Shown piece by piece: positions 54,011-64,000 of a stretch of DNA of 64,000 bases. Every line of letters starts with the position of its first letter. Position 1 is the first letter of the stretch. This DNA comes from Anticarsia gemmatalis. Lineage: Eukaryota; Arthropoda; Insecta; Lepidoptera; Erebidae. The stretch spans positions 8,370,001 through 8,434,000 of the forward strand of contig NC_134767.1 in the NCBI RefSeq assembly GCF_050436995.1, written 5' to 3'. The notes beneath the pieces are model-generated. The model saw only the letters and a list, made by a program, of their open reading frames with translations. It did no database searches and had not been told where the DNA came from. The position numbers and the translations under genes are program-made.

Positions 54011-55337
54011 CTAGTATCTTCTTATGGAGTTTTATAACTTGCGACGTATATGTAAACTACATAATTATTATATGTTACTCCGTGAGATATAACGGCGCGG
54101 CGTGATGTGATGTTCATGTATATTACCTTATTTAAAATCTTTAACAATACAATACAAAAATTACATTTCATTATGCTTCACAAAAACTAATAAAATATGA
54201 TTTCTATTTTTACGCATATTCCATAATTTACAGTCTAGACTCGACATAAAGAAACCTAAAAAAAACGGCCTTCAATTTGACAATTAATAAACATTTGTTT
54301 TAAATTCCTCCTCTATGTCCACAACTGTAAGTCTCGTCCCACTGTGCACTGTGTCGAATGTCGACCCGGTTTAATGAGCGAATCTTGCCGATAGATCACG
54401 AAAAGTCACGATCTCATCACGATTTCGTCTTCACGAGTAATTGTAATTGTCACAGAAACATCCATTGAGATGTCTTGATGATTTTACGCTTAGTTTTTAA
54501 ACCAAACACTTACTGAGAGAGTACTTTTTTAAGGCTTTAACGCTATGAATTAATCTTATGTCAAGTGAGACTTTACAAAACTTATGCAGCTTATGGTAGT
54601 CTGTTTGATACTGGTACATACATACATGTGTCTCTCTGTACTAATTACGTCTTTTTCCCACAGAAATAAACAGAGAAAAAAGATCACCACTTGTTACGAT
54701 CATTACAAACTTCCCTACATACATCCATACATACATATTTCTTTATCATGCATACCAAGGCTCTAAACTAAATGCCGGGCAATTGGGAATTTTGCTTTTT
54801 AAATTTATTAACATAAATAACATTTCATGAAATACCGTTTTCCCAACAGTGGGGCACTCAACCAGACTAAGGAAAAATACTTTTTACTATTAAAAAGCCT
54901 CTGGATAATAAATGCATAATGAACACCTCGTAGCGCTATCCAGTAATTATAGAATACCAAAGAACTTCAAATCCGTCAACGGTGATTTGAACTTATGACC
55001 TGATCAGAAAACGTTGAACTATTGTTCAATCAAGTGTAATTTTCTCCAAGCCTTATTACGCTTATTCATACAATTTTTACTACTGCTGTTGTTGGAAGTA
55101 ATGAAAATGTAATTAAAATGATTGACACTAGTATTTATGAGTTGTAGTGCAGTTTTATTGCCCAGATGCGCTCATACTTGCACTTATAGGTCGATAAACA
55201 ATGATGTCAGAAAAACACCGTTCAATCTATAGCTTAGTAGTTACTTGACACTAGTACCTAGTACCTTTGGACAATAAATAAAAAGGCCATTTTGTCTAAA
55301 TTGTATCTCAAAATAAAGTTAGCAATGTCATAAATCT
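54011..55337. other. No recognised feature apart from a family E trace
   Basis: ATCATTACAAACTTCCCTAC at about 54700 is a short piece of repeat family E (-). Otherwise AT-rich DNA without frames of interest. Confidence 0.45.
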
Positions 55338-55526
55338 GGCCGTATGGCTACACATACACAGTACGTATTTGGCTCGGCACGTTCGGTTCGGCAGTATTAA
55401 TCGAATAACAAAACCGACTCGACTCGCCTATTCGGCTGGTGCCGATCGGGTTCATCTACGCATATTCGGTTTTGCCGCCCGGCTAGGCCGATTAATGCCA
55501 ATGTGTGTTGCAAGCCTCATACGGCC
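55338..55526. mobile_element. Possible small DNA element rich in TTCGG motifs
   Basis: GGCCGTATGGCTACACAT at the left and ATGTGTGTTGCAAGCCTCATACGGCC at the right pair imperfectly, and the interior repeats CGGTTCGG and CTATTCGGC-like motifs and pairs ATTAATCG with CGATTAAT. I see no target duplication. A 61-codon frame inside is probably incidental. Confidence 0.42.
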
Positions 55527-56088
55527 CTTAAAGACATTGCTTACTTTACTTTGATATGCGATTTTCGGACATTGACTAATTTCTATTGGAGAATAAAGAC
55601 AAAGAAACTAATCCTAATTCCGAAATTTACCAACAGAGTGCTACAAACAAGATACAGTATGTAATTAAATTTCATTACATTTACGCCAGACTTGTGATCG
55701 GAAGACATTAATAACAATTTTAACCAACATACTATACATTTCATCAAGACAACTACAAACTAGTGCAAAAAATGCTAGTAACCACGCCAAAGGTTGCTTA
55801 CCTCGGCAATTTACTCGGCAGTTCCCTTATTATTTAAAGTGAGACGCATATACGCGAATATGACACGTGCGAAAGTGACAAGTGCATTAACGCATGTATC
55901 GCATGCTTATTAAACTTGCTCGTTTTGCAAGCTTGGTTTCAACAGTTTATTATGAGCTTGAGTAAGCATGAAAATAGCGAAGTGACATGAGTTTAATTAG
56001 AATTAAATAAGGGTGGTTAAATCCTTGGAGGTCTTAGCAATTTGATTTGTATTGTTTTTTTTCAACTTATTTAGTTTTCAACTGTATG

Positions 56089-56290
56089 TTTAGCGCAGTG
56101 GTTAACGTGGTCACCTCGCCACAATAAGTGTTGTCGTGTGATACGTTCGAATCCTAAACGGGACAAACGATTGTGTGATAACCACGAGTACCTGTTCTAA
56201 GTCTGGTTGTTGATGTATCTGGATAATTAAGTACTTAGAAGTATATAAGTAAGCTTTGCTTAGTTTAGAATCGGATGACCGTGTGTGATT
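56089..56290 (+). mobile_element. tRNA-headed SINE, family C, diverged copy
   Basis: The head TTTAGCGCAGTGGTTAACGTGG, a B-box-like GTTCGAATCC and a body with TTAGAAGTATATAAGTA and GACCGTGTGTGATTTG match the family C copies at 17.5 and 34 kb. The copy is diverged and is probably old. Confidence 0.72.
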
Positions 56291-57263
56291 TGTATGATAG
56301 ATATTTATTTTTTTATATATTAAGATGAAACAGAATATTGAAACGATACAACTTTCATTATTTAAGCTGATCCCCATAACAAATGTTCGGTTTTTAATAA
56401 TTTTCCTTTATAATTCACTTTTTCAGCTATTTAAAGTTAAAAGACCTCAGCCACTTTCCTACCTAGTACCACTAATTATATTTACACAATGACTCGTTCA
56501 AATTACTTTAAAATTAATTATCAACAAAATATTCGGGCCCACGGCGCCGGTGTTAAGTTAAAACTTCATTAACTTGGACAAACATTGTTAAGGCTACGTT
56601 TATGGTACAATTAATTAGTTTTTATGGTCAGACTTCACATCTTACGTGGGATATTTTTGTGAGTATTTTTTGTAAAAAATAACTATTTAATATTTAACTT
56701 CTTTATTATTGCAATTGTTAGTTAGATACGATAAAAAACATTTATTAAACTTTTTCTAAAATTTGAATATCGATGTTACACTGTGCGGTTTATTTTTCTG
56801 AAATAAAAATATTGCGGACAACAAAATATTTTAATAAAGTATCTTTAAAACAAAGATATGAAAAACTAATTGGGTTTTTAACCGTTAAAAAAAACATATA
56901 GTGAATACCCAAATTTTCAAATAAAGTATATTCAATACGCATTAAAGAAAAACCCAATTGCATTTTTGAAATGGCACAGCAAGAATTTTATTTTTGTAAT
57001 CAAAATAACGATAAAAATCATAATTGATTCGAAATACAAACTTGCAATCCAAAAATACGGGAAAACCCAAACCAAAACGAAAGCAAAAAATATAAAACTT
57101 CAAAATTCTGTCACTTTTTTGGCGCCAAATAAATTTTGGTTTTTAGTGTCATAATGTGCATATTACAATGTAACTAAACTTTACTTAACTTAAAAAAATT
57201 ATATAACTTTAATTATTTATGTTTTTGAGTGCATGTAGCGCTCATAACTTTTGAACTTTGACT
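56291..57263. other. No recognised feature
   Basis: Very AT-rich, with an A-rich 62-codon frame at 56966-57154 that looks like low-complexity sequence. Confidence 0.45.
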
Positions 57264-57416
57264 GCCTCCGTGGCGCAGTCGTATAGGGGTTCGATTCCCA
57301 CACGGCGCAATTATTTGTGCGATCTACAAATAATTGTTTCGAGTCTGGTCGTGCTTTATGTAGGTTGATTGTATGTTTGTTAAAGTCCCCGCGACGCAAG
57401 AGCAATTCTTAATGCG
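57264..57416 (+). mobile_element. tRNA-headed SINE, family A, deleted head
   Basis: GCCTCCGTGGCGCAGTCG joins directly to GGGGTTCGATTCCCAC, so the segment between A and B boxes is missing. The body with TGCGATCTACAAATAATTG and the tail GCGACGCAAGAGCAATTC are complete. Confidence 0.8.
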
Positions 57417-57817
57417 GAAGTTGTCTTTTCAAAAAAGAAAAAGAAAGAAAAGAAACTTCTAGGAACTTTTGGACTACGGGAATTAACACTAACACGCATT
57501 TTTACTTAAAAAGAGTTTATTTCATAGAAAAATCTACAGCAGTCCAAAAAAATATTACTCTATTTAAAAAAAAAACAGAAATTCAGTCGATTTTTTTTTT
57601 TGCTTTTTTATGTCATCTAAAGTCTGGTCCGGATGCCAAGGCCGTATCTTCTTGGTAATACAAGAAATTATTGACTCATACAACAAAATGAGTCAGGTAT
57701 TATAATTTAATACGGTATATAAAATTACACGGACATTGAGACAGGTGAATCAGAACTGTGATGAAATTGAAATTACTTCGACGTTTTATGATTCCCTTGT
57801 ACTTTTCAATAACAAAC

Positions 57818-57935
57818 ATACGTAATATCACGTCTATTATACCCGTAGACAGAGGTGTATGAAATACACTCTCGATTCCCTTAGAACAATGTTAGTCCTA
57901 TGTAATAAGCTAGGTTAGCCCCCTATTACATAATA
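57818..57935 (-). mobile_element. SINE family D, 3' fragment
   Basis: CGTAATATCACGTCTATTATACCC, AGACAGAGGTGTATGAAATAC and GTTAGTCCTATGTAATAAGC are the D tail in minus orientation. A similar tail in plus orientation is at about 37285-37410, and an older minus one at about 6040-6150. Confidence 0.62.
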
Positions 57936-57969
57936 CGTACACAACAATGATTTTTTGAAGTTACGTGTG

Positions 57970-58335
57970 TCTTACAAAATCACCTGTACCAACAACGGTG
58001 AAGGAAAACATTATGATGAATGCTTGCATGCCTAAAAACTTTTAAGCGTATTTCTTAAGAGCATTAAAAAATTCCAACCCGCAGTTGGCCAGCGTAGTTG
58101 AGTTGACACCTAACCCCTTTCCTCAATGAAAGATTAGACCTTTGCCCAGCAGTGAGACTGAAACAATTATGGGTTTAAAAAATATATAACTTTCCCTGTA
58201 ATATACCCCTGCAATTATCCCTGTAGTATAATAAATAAAGAAATTTAACTCATTAATGTCCCACTGATGGGCAAGAGCCTCCACCCGGAGTGAGGGCATT
58301 GTTAGGCATAGAGTCCACCACGTTGGCCAAGAGCG
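57970..58335. mobile_element. Two adjacent SINE family B fragments, tail to tail
   Basis: The first (57970-58170, +) has CGGTGAAGGAAAACATTATG, CAACCCGCAGTTGGCCAGCG and TTTGCCCAGCAGTGAGAC. The second (58246-58335, -) has ATTAATGTCCCACTGATGGGC and GTCCACCACGTTGGCCAAG. About 75 bp of AT-rich DNA separates their tails. Both lack the tRNA-like head. Confidence 0.72.
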
Positions 58336-59384
58336 CTAGTCACGCAATATATTCATATATAAAATATGTAAATCTGCGCTATTATTTCTAAGTTGCAAGT
58401 ACGTTTATGCCTAGTTTTCTCGAGAACGGGTGCACCGATCTAGTCAAGTAAGTTTCACAACTACTGTCACCGTTATTCCGAGTAAAACAGGAAAATTCCT
58501 ACCTACAATACCTAGGAATTTGATCTAATGGACTTAGATCAAAGTTATTATGTTATGCGGTAGTGGAATTGTATTATAGTAAATAATTTTGTATGTATTG
58601 CAATTGTAATATCGTTTATATTTACTCCGTTTTTGTATGTTTAGATACGTGCTCCTTTTCAAATTATTTAACTGATGATAATATAATTTAAGTTAAAAAC
58701 AATGATTAAAAACAAACAGAAAAATATGTTTAATTTTCTGATTTTCGAAAAACGCCACTCAATTTCTCTTCGCTACTGAAGCGAATCTAGGTTTCTTTTG
58801 TTTACTTGACTTCATTAAACAGGCTTAATAAATGAAAACTGGAAAAAAATACTACAAAAGTTATTTTGATAGAAATGGTATATCTAACATAATCGAACTC
58901 ACGACACTATTTCAGATGATCTATCTACCTCTTGAACCATTGTACTTCACTTTAGTTTTTTATAAAGACCCAAGGATCTCCAATTAATAACAAATCATCG
59001 TGTTAACCGTAACATTTCAATCTCGACTTTAACACGTGTCTGTTTGTCTGTCATCGATTTCAGGCCTTTCTCGAGAACTGTGACATGCGTGACAGATTAC
59101 CGAGATGTATTTTTTTCGTTTATATTTACCAGAATGATGATACTGCAGATGTGTTAAAAGTCATCGCTTCTTAAGAAATGGGTAATGAGTTTGAATCCCA
59201 GCTGAAACAAAAAAAATCTAGAAAAAGATCAGTGAGCTTAACAAGCTTTAGGTGGTTAGCTTAGCTAGCTTTAGGTTAGCGCAGTATGAATGGCCGAAAC
59301 GTCGGGTACAATTATAATAGTGTTTAACGTTTTAGCACCCAATTATATATATTTTTTTTGCAATACCTAAGATTCTTTACTTAA
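58336..59384. other. No recognised feature
   Basis: AT-rich sequence. At about 59288 GGCCGAAACGTCGGGTAC resembles the GTTTCGGC loop block of the element at 28043. No gene is seen. Confidence 0.4.
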
Positions 59385-59605
59385 TAGAATAGGCAGAGTT
59401 GCATGAATTAAACACGCGGTATATCGTTTGTCTTGCTAGTCCCATGCAAAGGGCGACCGAGCCAGATGTATCAATTAAACAGAAATTCGAAAAAACAAAC
59501 AACAACTTTACTCAATTGGAAATCGAACCAAAGACTACGAATAAGCCTAATCGAACCCGAGACCTCGAATTAGATGTCACAGTACTACTCCACAAACCAT
59601 AAAGA
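59385..59605 (-). mobile_element. SINE family D, diverged
   Basis: AGAATAGGCAGAGTTGCATG, GCTAGTCCCATGCAAAGGGCG and an A-rich middle lead to a tRNA-like head (AATCGAACCCGAGACCTCG). The order matches family D. Similarity is weak in places. Confidence 0.5.
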
Positions 59606-59807
59606 CGCTATGAATGATTCATTTAATAAACAATGATTTTCTGATGTATTATTACAGATTTTTATGCTCAATTGTATAAATAATTAAATAATACACTCAA
59701 ACGGACTCTGAACTGCAATTATAATGTGTTTAAAATTGTAAACCACATACGTCATTAGGTTACCTAAGAATTATTATATTTTCCTTCCTTATATTAAAAG
59801 CTAACTA

Positions 59808-59872
59808 CAGACGCACGGATCGATCTCTGAGGTTAAGCTACGCTTGCCGAGGTTGTTCTTTGGATGGGTGAC
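59808..59872 (+). mobile_element. 5S-SINE family 2, 5' fragment
   Basis: GGATCGATCTCTGAGGTTAAGC, TTGCCGAGGTTGTTC and TTGGATGGGTGACCG follow one another as in 5S rRNA and the family 2 head. The similarity ends abruptly in an A-run. Confidence 0.65.
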
Positions 59873-60165
59873 CGAAAAAAATTTTGGCGAGTTTTTATTA
59901 ACAAAAACGTTAGAGTCTTGACGCGCTACTCCGACGCGTACTTGACCGGTTATTTAGTTATTTCATTTGACACACTAGTTTTTAACATTATTTTTTCCAC
60001 GTGTTCGAAAATACAAAATTAATAGAAATACATTTCCATTTTGGACTTCATAAATACATAATCATATCTTTTTCCACTAGGAGTAGGCAAAACCCAAAAA
60101 TACCACGTGCTACGATCCCTACAAACTTCCCTTGCTTCATTCACACCCATACATCTTGTAACACA

Positions 60166-61471
60166 AAACCTAGATTTTATGTATGTCATGGTATGTATGA
60201 AAAAACAATAATCCACTTAAATATGATTACTAAAACAATTAAAAACCATAATGCAATACTTCATTAGTTAAACACACAAGTTAAAACAAACAATAACTTA
60301 ATGACTTATGTTAATTAATGTTATGCTGTATACTAAAAATAGATAATAAATATTGACAGGTTTTACGACGAGATTTTAAATTAATATTTATTTAGCATTC
60401 ATACATCCATTCTTAAAAACTTTCTTGTTTATAATAATCTAGCTCTTGCTAGTGACTTCGTCCGCGAGAAAAGAATTGTCGCGATAAATAGATTTTTTTT
60501 TATCAAAATCCGTTTAGTAGTTTTGTCGTAATTGAGTAACAAAAATCCATACAAACATTTGCATTTATATTATTTAGTCAAATAAAGGATTATCGTACAA
60601 ATGTTTAATACGATAATACCTAGTAAAATAATGTCTGTTTTAAGATTTTTTTTACAGTTGGTAGTATAGATTAGCGAGAGTTTTATATAAAAAATTGCAC
60701 AAAAAAAAATAATTCATTCGCGAATACGCTAGGGACGATGATCAGTAATTAAAAAATAGTCGATATTCTGTAAGTTTTCAAACATAATCACAGCCGTCAG
60801 ACATAAAGGCAAACGAAGGCGTAGCGGTAACGTGGCGAAGGCGTACCGAAAGCGTGGCGAAGGCGGGACAGTGGCGAGATATGACAGGTTTCACCTACAA
60901 TAAAATCAGATTAGTTTATAACTTTCTTATAAAAGATCCATATTCTTTGTTTACTGTACAATAACCTATTATGGTAACAGTTGAAATAACCTAAATACCG
61001 CATGACGGAGTGCCTTACTGTTCTAAAAGGAGTTCGATTCCCGAGTTATGTAAATATTTACGTGGCCTAGTGATATTTTGCTACGATTCTCCGTTTGTAT
61101 AATAATAATAGATTTACTAGGAAATATTAGAGGAGCTTTAAATGTACCACGAACTATATAAAGTAAAATATAATTGTTCAAATGGAATGCAATATGAATG
61201 TATTGTAGAAGTAAAACTAGGTATTTCATGGGTTCGATTTACAGATGGAATAAAAAATAATTTCGGTTTTCTACAAATAGTTGCTCCCTTCTGAGCTTTA
61301 TTTGTGTGTCTATAATTTAATAAAAACACTTACATAAATATGTATTTTTGACAAATATTTAGAACATACTTTTTACTAACTATAAGAATAACCCTTTCGC
61401 CTAAGCGATAGGTTAATTTATAGGTAGATTGTGACAAACAGTTAGTAATCACTACACAGTAATAGCACCCA
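60166..61471. other. Unrecognised DNA with SINE and Helitron traces
   Basis: A Helitron-like 3' end (GCTAGTGACTTCGTCCGCG) at about 60450 and a GC-rich degenerate repeat at 60803. Near 61000-61050 (GAGTTCGATTCCCGAG) and 61205-61290 there are weak tRNA SINE traces. Confidence 0.45.
60803..60880 (+). repeat. GC-rich degenerate repeat
   Basis: GTGGCGAAGGCG recurs twice exactly, with shorter GCGAAGG and GTGGCG variants around it, in otherwise AT-rich DNA. Unit length is irregular (about 12-24 bp). I see no frame or related copy. Confidence 0.5.
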
Positions 61472-61752
61472 TCTATACTAATATTATAAAGCTGAAGAGT
61501 TTGTTTGTTTGTTTGTTTGTTTGTTTGTTTGTTTGTTTGTTTGTTTGAACGCGCTAATCTTAGGAACTACTGGTCCGATTTGAAAAATTCTTTCAGTGTT
61601 AGATAGCCCATTTATCGAGGAAGGCTATAGGCTATATAACATCACGCTACAGTCATTAGGAGCGGAGTAGCAACGAAAAATGTTACAAAAACGGGGAAAA
61701 TTTTTGACTTATTCTCTTAAGTGACGCAAGCGAAGTTGCGCGGGTCAGCTAG
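61472..61752 (+). mobile_element. Helitron-like element (Lep1-like) with long GTTT tract
   Basis: Full copy from TCTATACTAATATTATAAAG to TCAGCTAG. The GTTT tract has about eleven units (near 61499-61546), against three or four in the other copies, so most length variation in the family lies in this microsatellite. The 3' hairpin GCAAGCGAAGTTGC is intact. Confidence 0.88.
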
Positions 61753-62149
61753 TTAGAAATATAATAATATATAAAGTAAGCAGTCGTAACTATTATTATA
61801 TTTATTATATAACTATTATTGATTGTTCAAGAACCTAACTAACTTTTGAATTTACCTCGTTTTAGTCCAAAAGTTTTCTTTTCAAAAAGTCAAAAAGTAA
61901 TCAGCGCTAAACATTTTAAAACACATTTTTATTGACACAAGCAACAAACCGTTACTATGCACTCAGCAACTAATTGTTGTCAATTGTACAACAAACCGTC
62001 GCTCTGTTAATTAGACTGTACTGTCCAACATAAGCGAGTGTTAATGGATTGGAGGCGGACCAATCTAGTCTAGTAATAGAAAACAGGTGGGAGGAATTGG
62101 GACTGAAATAGACTGACAAAAAAAATTTTTACTTCGCGCCTGTATGTAT

Positions 62150-62240
62150 ACCCTAATTGCCTGTGTGGTACGGTCGGTAGTGTATGCGACTGCCGTGCTA
62201 GAGGTCTCGGGTTCGAATCCTGGGACGGGGCAATTTTTTC
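62150..62240 (+). mobile_element. tRNA-like SINE head, family D type
   Basis: TGCCTGTGTGGTACGGTCGG, a 20-bp spacer and GGTCTCGGGTTCGAATCCTGG give A- and B-box-like sequences about 40 bp apart. I do not call it a tRNA gene, because the acceptor stem does not pair and a SINE-like AATTTTGTGTTAAAAAATTT follows. Weaker plus-strand heads of this type are at 16627-16690, 23884-23950, 43560-43620 and 53963-54010. Confidence 0.6.
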
Positions 62241-62751
62241 TGAATTTTGTGTTAAAAAATTTTGGAAGTCGAGGTAGTAGACCTCCGTGCCAAGGAGTGC
62301 ACGTACAACCACGTCAATCAAAAGACTCACATCAATTTCGCCCTATAAGTAATAAAAAAATGAAGTCTTTTTTGTAAAAACGATAAAATGTGATTTTTTT
62401 GCAAAGGATTTTTTGTATTTTTGATTTGTGGACCTTTTGTATTAAATCTATAAAAGTACAAAAACAGTCTATAATAATTGTCACTCGTTTGCATAGACCC
62501 TTAAACACACATTAAATCTTAAGATAGATACTGCAAGTATCCAGTGAAATGTTTTGACAATAACATGTTGTAACAATAAAAAGCAACATTTAACGATGCG
62601 ACATGTCTCAGTTTTACGACATGTTCCAACTGGACAATTGAGACAATTAGCCCTCGTATCGTAATGTGCCGATCTATTGAACAATCAAATTGGAGAAATT
62701 AACTGAATTGGTGCAGGGGAATAAAAAGAATTGGTTCTGTGAGTGTTTATC

Positions 62752-63030
62752 TGTATAGAGGTTGTTCTGTGGATGGGTGATCTTATAAATATCGACTTAC
62801 TTCGTGTTTCGGAAATCAGGCTAAATTTCCCGACTGGCATTTTCGAAGATCTTTTACAATCGTTAACAGTAGTCAGAAGCTTGAAAGTCTGACTACCAGT
62901 TTTACCGGCGGTTATCGTGTTATAACTTAGGTAAATGGGTTGTAGAGGTCCGACAGGCGAACGAATCTGGTGAGACTGGAAGCCGGCAACAAAATAGTTG
63001 GAAGAAAGGCTAGGCTGATGATGAACTAGA
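62752..63030 (+). mobile_element. 5S-rRNA-derived SINE, family 2, lacking its 5' end
   Basis: GAGGTTGTTCTGTGGATGGGT opens the copy inside the 5S-like region, followed by GTGTTTCGGAAATCAGG and a body ending at GAAAGGCTAGGCTGATGATG, in the same order as the minus-strand copy at 21855-22200. The first 40 or so bases of the 5S part are absent. Confidence 0.7.
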
Positions 63031-63639
63031 TGACTGTTTGATACCAGGAATTGTATAAGTCTATTTAAGTCTATTATTGACATCATATCCTGAAAATATG
63101 AACTATCTAGTATATCGGAAACCAACTTTATAAGGGTTCAAAAAAACGACAAAGCACTGAGAAGAGGTAGGCAGTGCCATAGCACTTCGCTGGGTGCGTC
63201 TTCTCAAATTCCGCTCAGTCATCTAAACTGTCCTATGATCTAATATCAGTATAAAGTTAAAGATATATCCTTTATAAAATACCTCTACCAACCCCTTCAA
63301 AACCATGATAGTGTATCACTTAGAACGCTAAGTAAAACATGTTTCTATTGACATAACGTGTGTACTAGACGTGTCACAACTCACAACTGTGTCCAGTGTA
63401 CAGTTATACAAACTTGAACAATATAGTCTCAGTGCAGTTTTGACGGTACTTCGCTTTGGGGCTAGGAAAACAGCGGGATGTAACGTTAGGGGTGTAAGAG
63501 CGTAGCGAGCAGCGATTTGGTTAAAAGGTACTCTTTCTTAAAGACTAACGTCGTGTAAGCACATTAGTTACATCTCTTATTATTACATTTTTTGATCACT
63601 TACAATCAATTATGAAAAAATACAAAATACTGTGACTAA

Positions 63640-63851
63640 TCAGAGCTTGTTATAATGTTAGTCTCATGTAATAGGCGGCGAGGCTATTAAATATAATTTA
63701 CCGGGCACGTTACCGAACCCCGGGCAAATATTGAGAAATATTCTAATATAAATTAGGAAATACGTATATTATTTTGCCCGACCCAGGAATTAAATACGTG
63801 ACTTCATGATCAGCACAGCAGTCAAATACACAACCGATCGCGCGGCAGACA
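63640..63851 (-). mobile_element. tRNA-headed SINE, family D, near full copy
   Basis: Minus strand: a head CCGCGCGATCGGTTGTGTAT and a degraded B box near AATTCCTGGGTCGGGC, then a body with AGAATATTTCTCAATATTTG and GGTAACGTGCCCGG, ending with CCTATTACATGAGACTAAC. The family is the most frequent degraded SINE in the window. Confidence 0.68.
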
Positions 63852-64000
63852 CAGTCTCTGTACTACCAAATGAGAATACAAGGAAAAAAGTAATCGCTAA
63901 CCAAGATTACACATTTCACTATGATGTAATTATTACATCATTCCTCAGATAAAGACATTAATAACATAACCACATTTGTAATCTATATTTTATTGCACAA

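Noticed and set aside
62150..62225. Possible tRNA gene with A and B boxes
   Set aside because: The ends do not pair as an acceptor stem and the sequence continues as a SINE body. The same applies to the heads at 44770, 34120 and 17690.

Overview
The window looks like gene-poor nuclear DNA from a moth or butterfly (Lepidoptera). The evidence is AT-rich sequence with almost no long open frames, a 5S rRNA gene of insect type, Helitron-like elements joined to GTTT/GTCT microsatellites (the arrangement described for lepidopteran Lep1/MINE elements), several tRNA-headed SINE families, and a Ty3/gypsy retrotransposon resembling the Mag group. I find no convincing exon of a host protein gene. Family assignments rest on sequence features and recalled family knowledge; no database search was possible.

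Layout. 1-9 kb: Helitron-like fragments, SINE pieces, a tandem array of tRNA-like heads (6.4-6.8 kb) and a 144-bp hairpin (8.1 kb). 9-20 kb: mostly unrecognised AT-rich DNA with scattered Helitrons and SINEs, a non-LTR tail abutting a hairpin MITE (18.1-18.3 kb), and small palindromes. 20-28.3 kb: four copies of one 5S-rRNA-derived SINE family, one full copy of a second, a full-length 5S rRNA gene (22.54-22.66 kb, minus strand), and a 5'-truncated non-LTR retrotransposon lying inside a Helitron (25.0-26.8 kb). 29.4-34.15 kb: a three-level nest in which a tRNA SINE is split by an unclassified repeat, itself split by an intact gypsy element with identical 135-bp LTRs and one 1355-codon gag-pol frame.

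35-50 kb: more SINEs and Helitrons, hairpin MITEs, a 491-bp hAT-like element with an 8-bp duplication (39.5 kb), a probable solo LTR (44.99 kb), and a 1.4-kb DNA transposon with terminal inverted repeats and an 8-bp duplication, carrying a SINE inside it (47.7-49.1 kb). 50-64 kb: a perfect 22-bp-arm hairpin (50.0 kb), further SINEs, a hairpin MITE (53.5 kb), an 18-bp tandem repeat (53.2 kb), and a Helitron with a long GTTT tract (61.5 kb).

The elements do not form a pathway. They form a layered record of transposition: autonomous-looking gypsy protein, dead non-LTR remnants, and many non-autonomous elements that depend on enzymes encoded elsewhere. The only apparent host gene is the 5S rRNA gene, notable for sitting beside SINEs descended from the same RNA.
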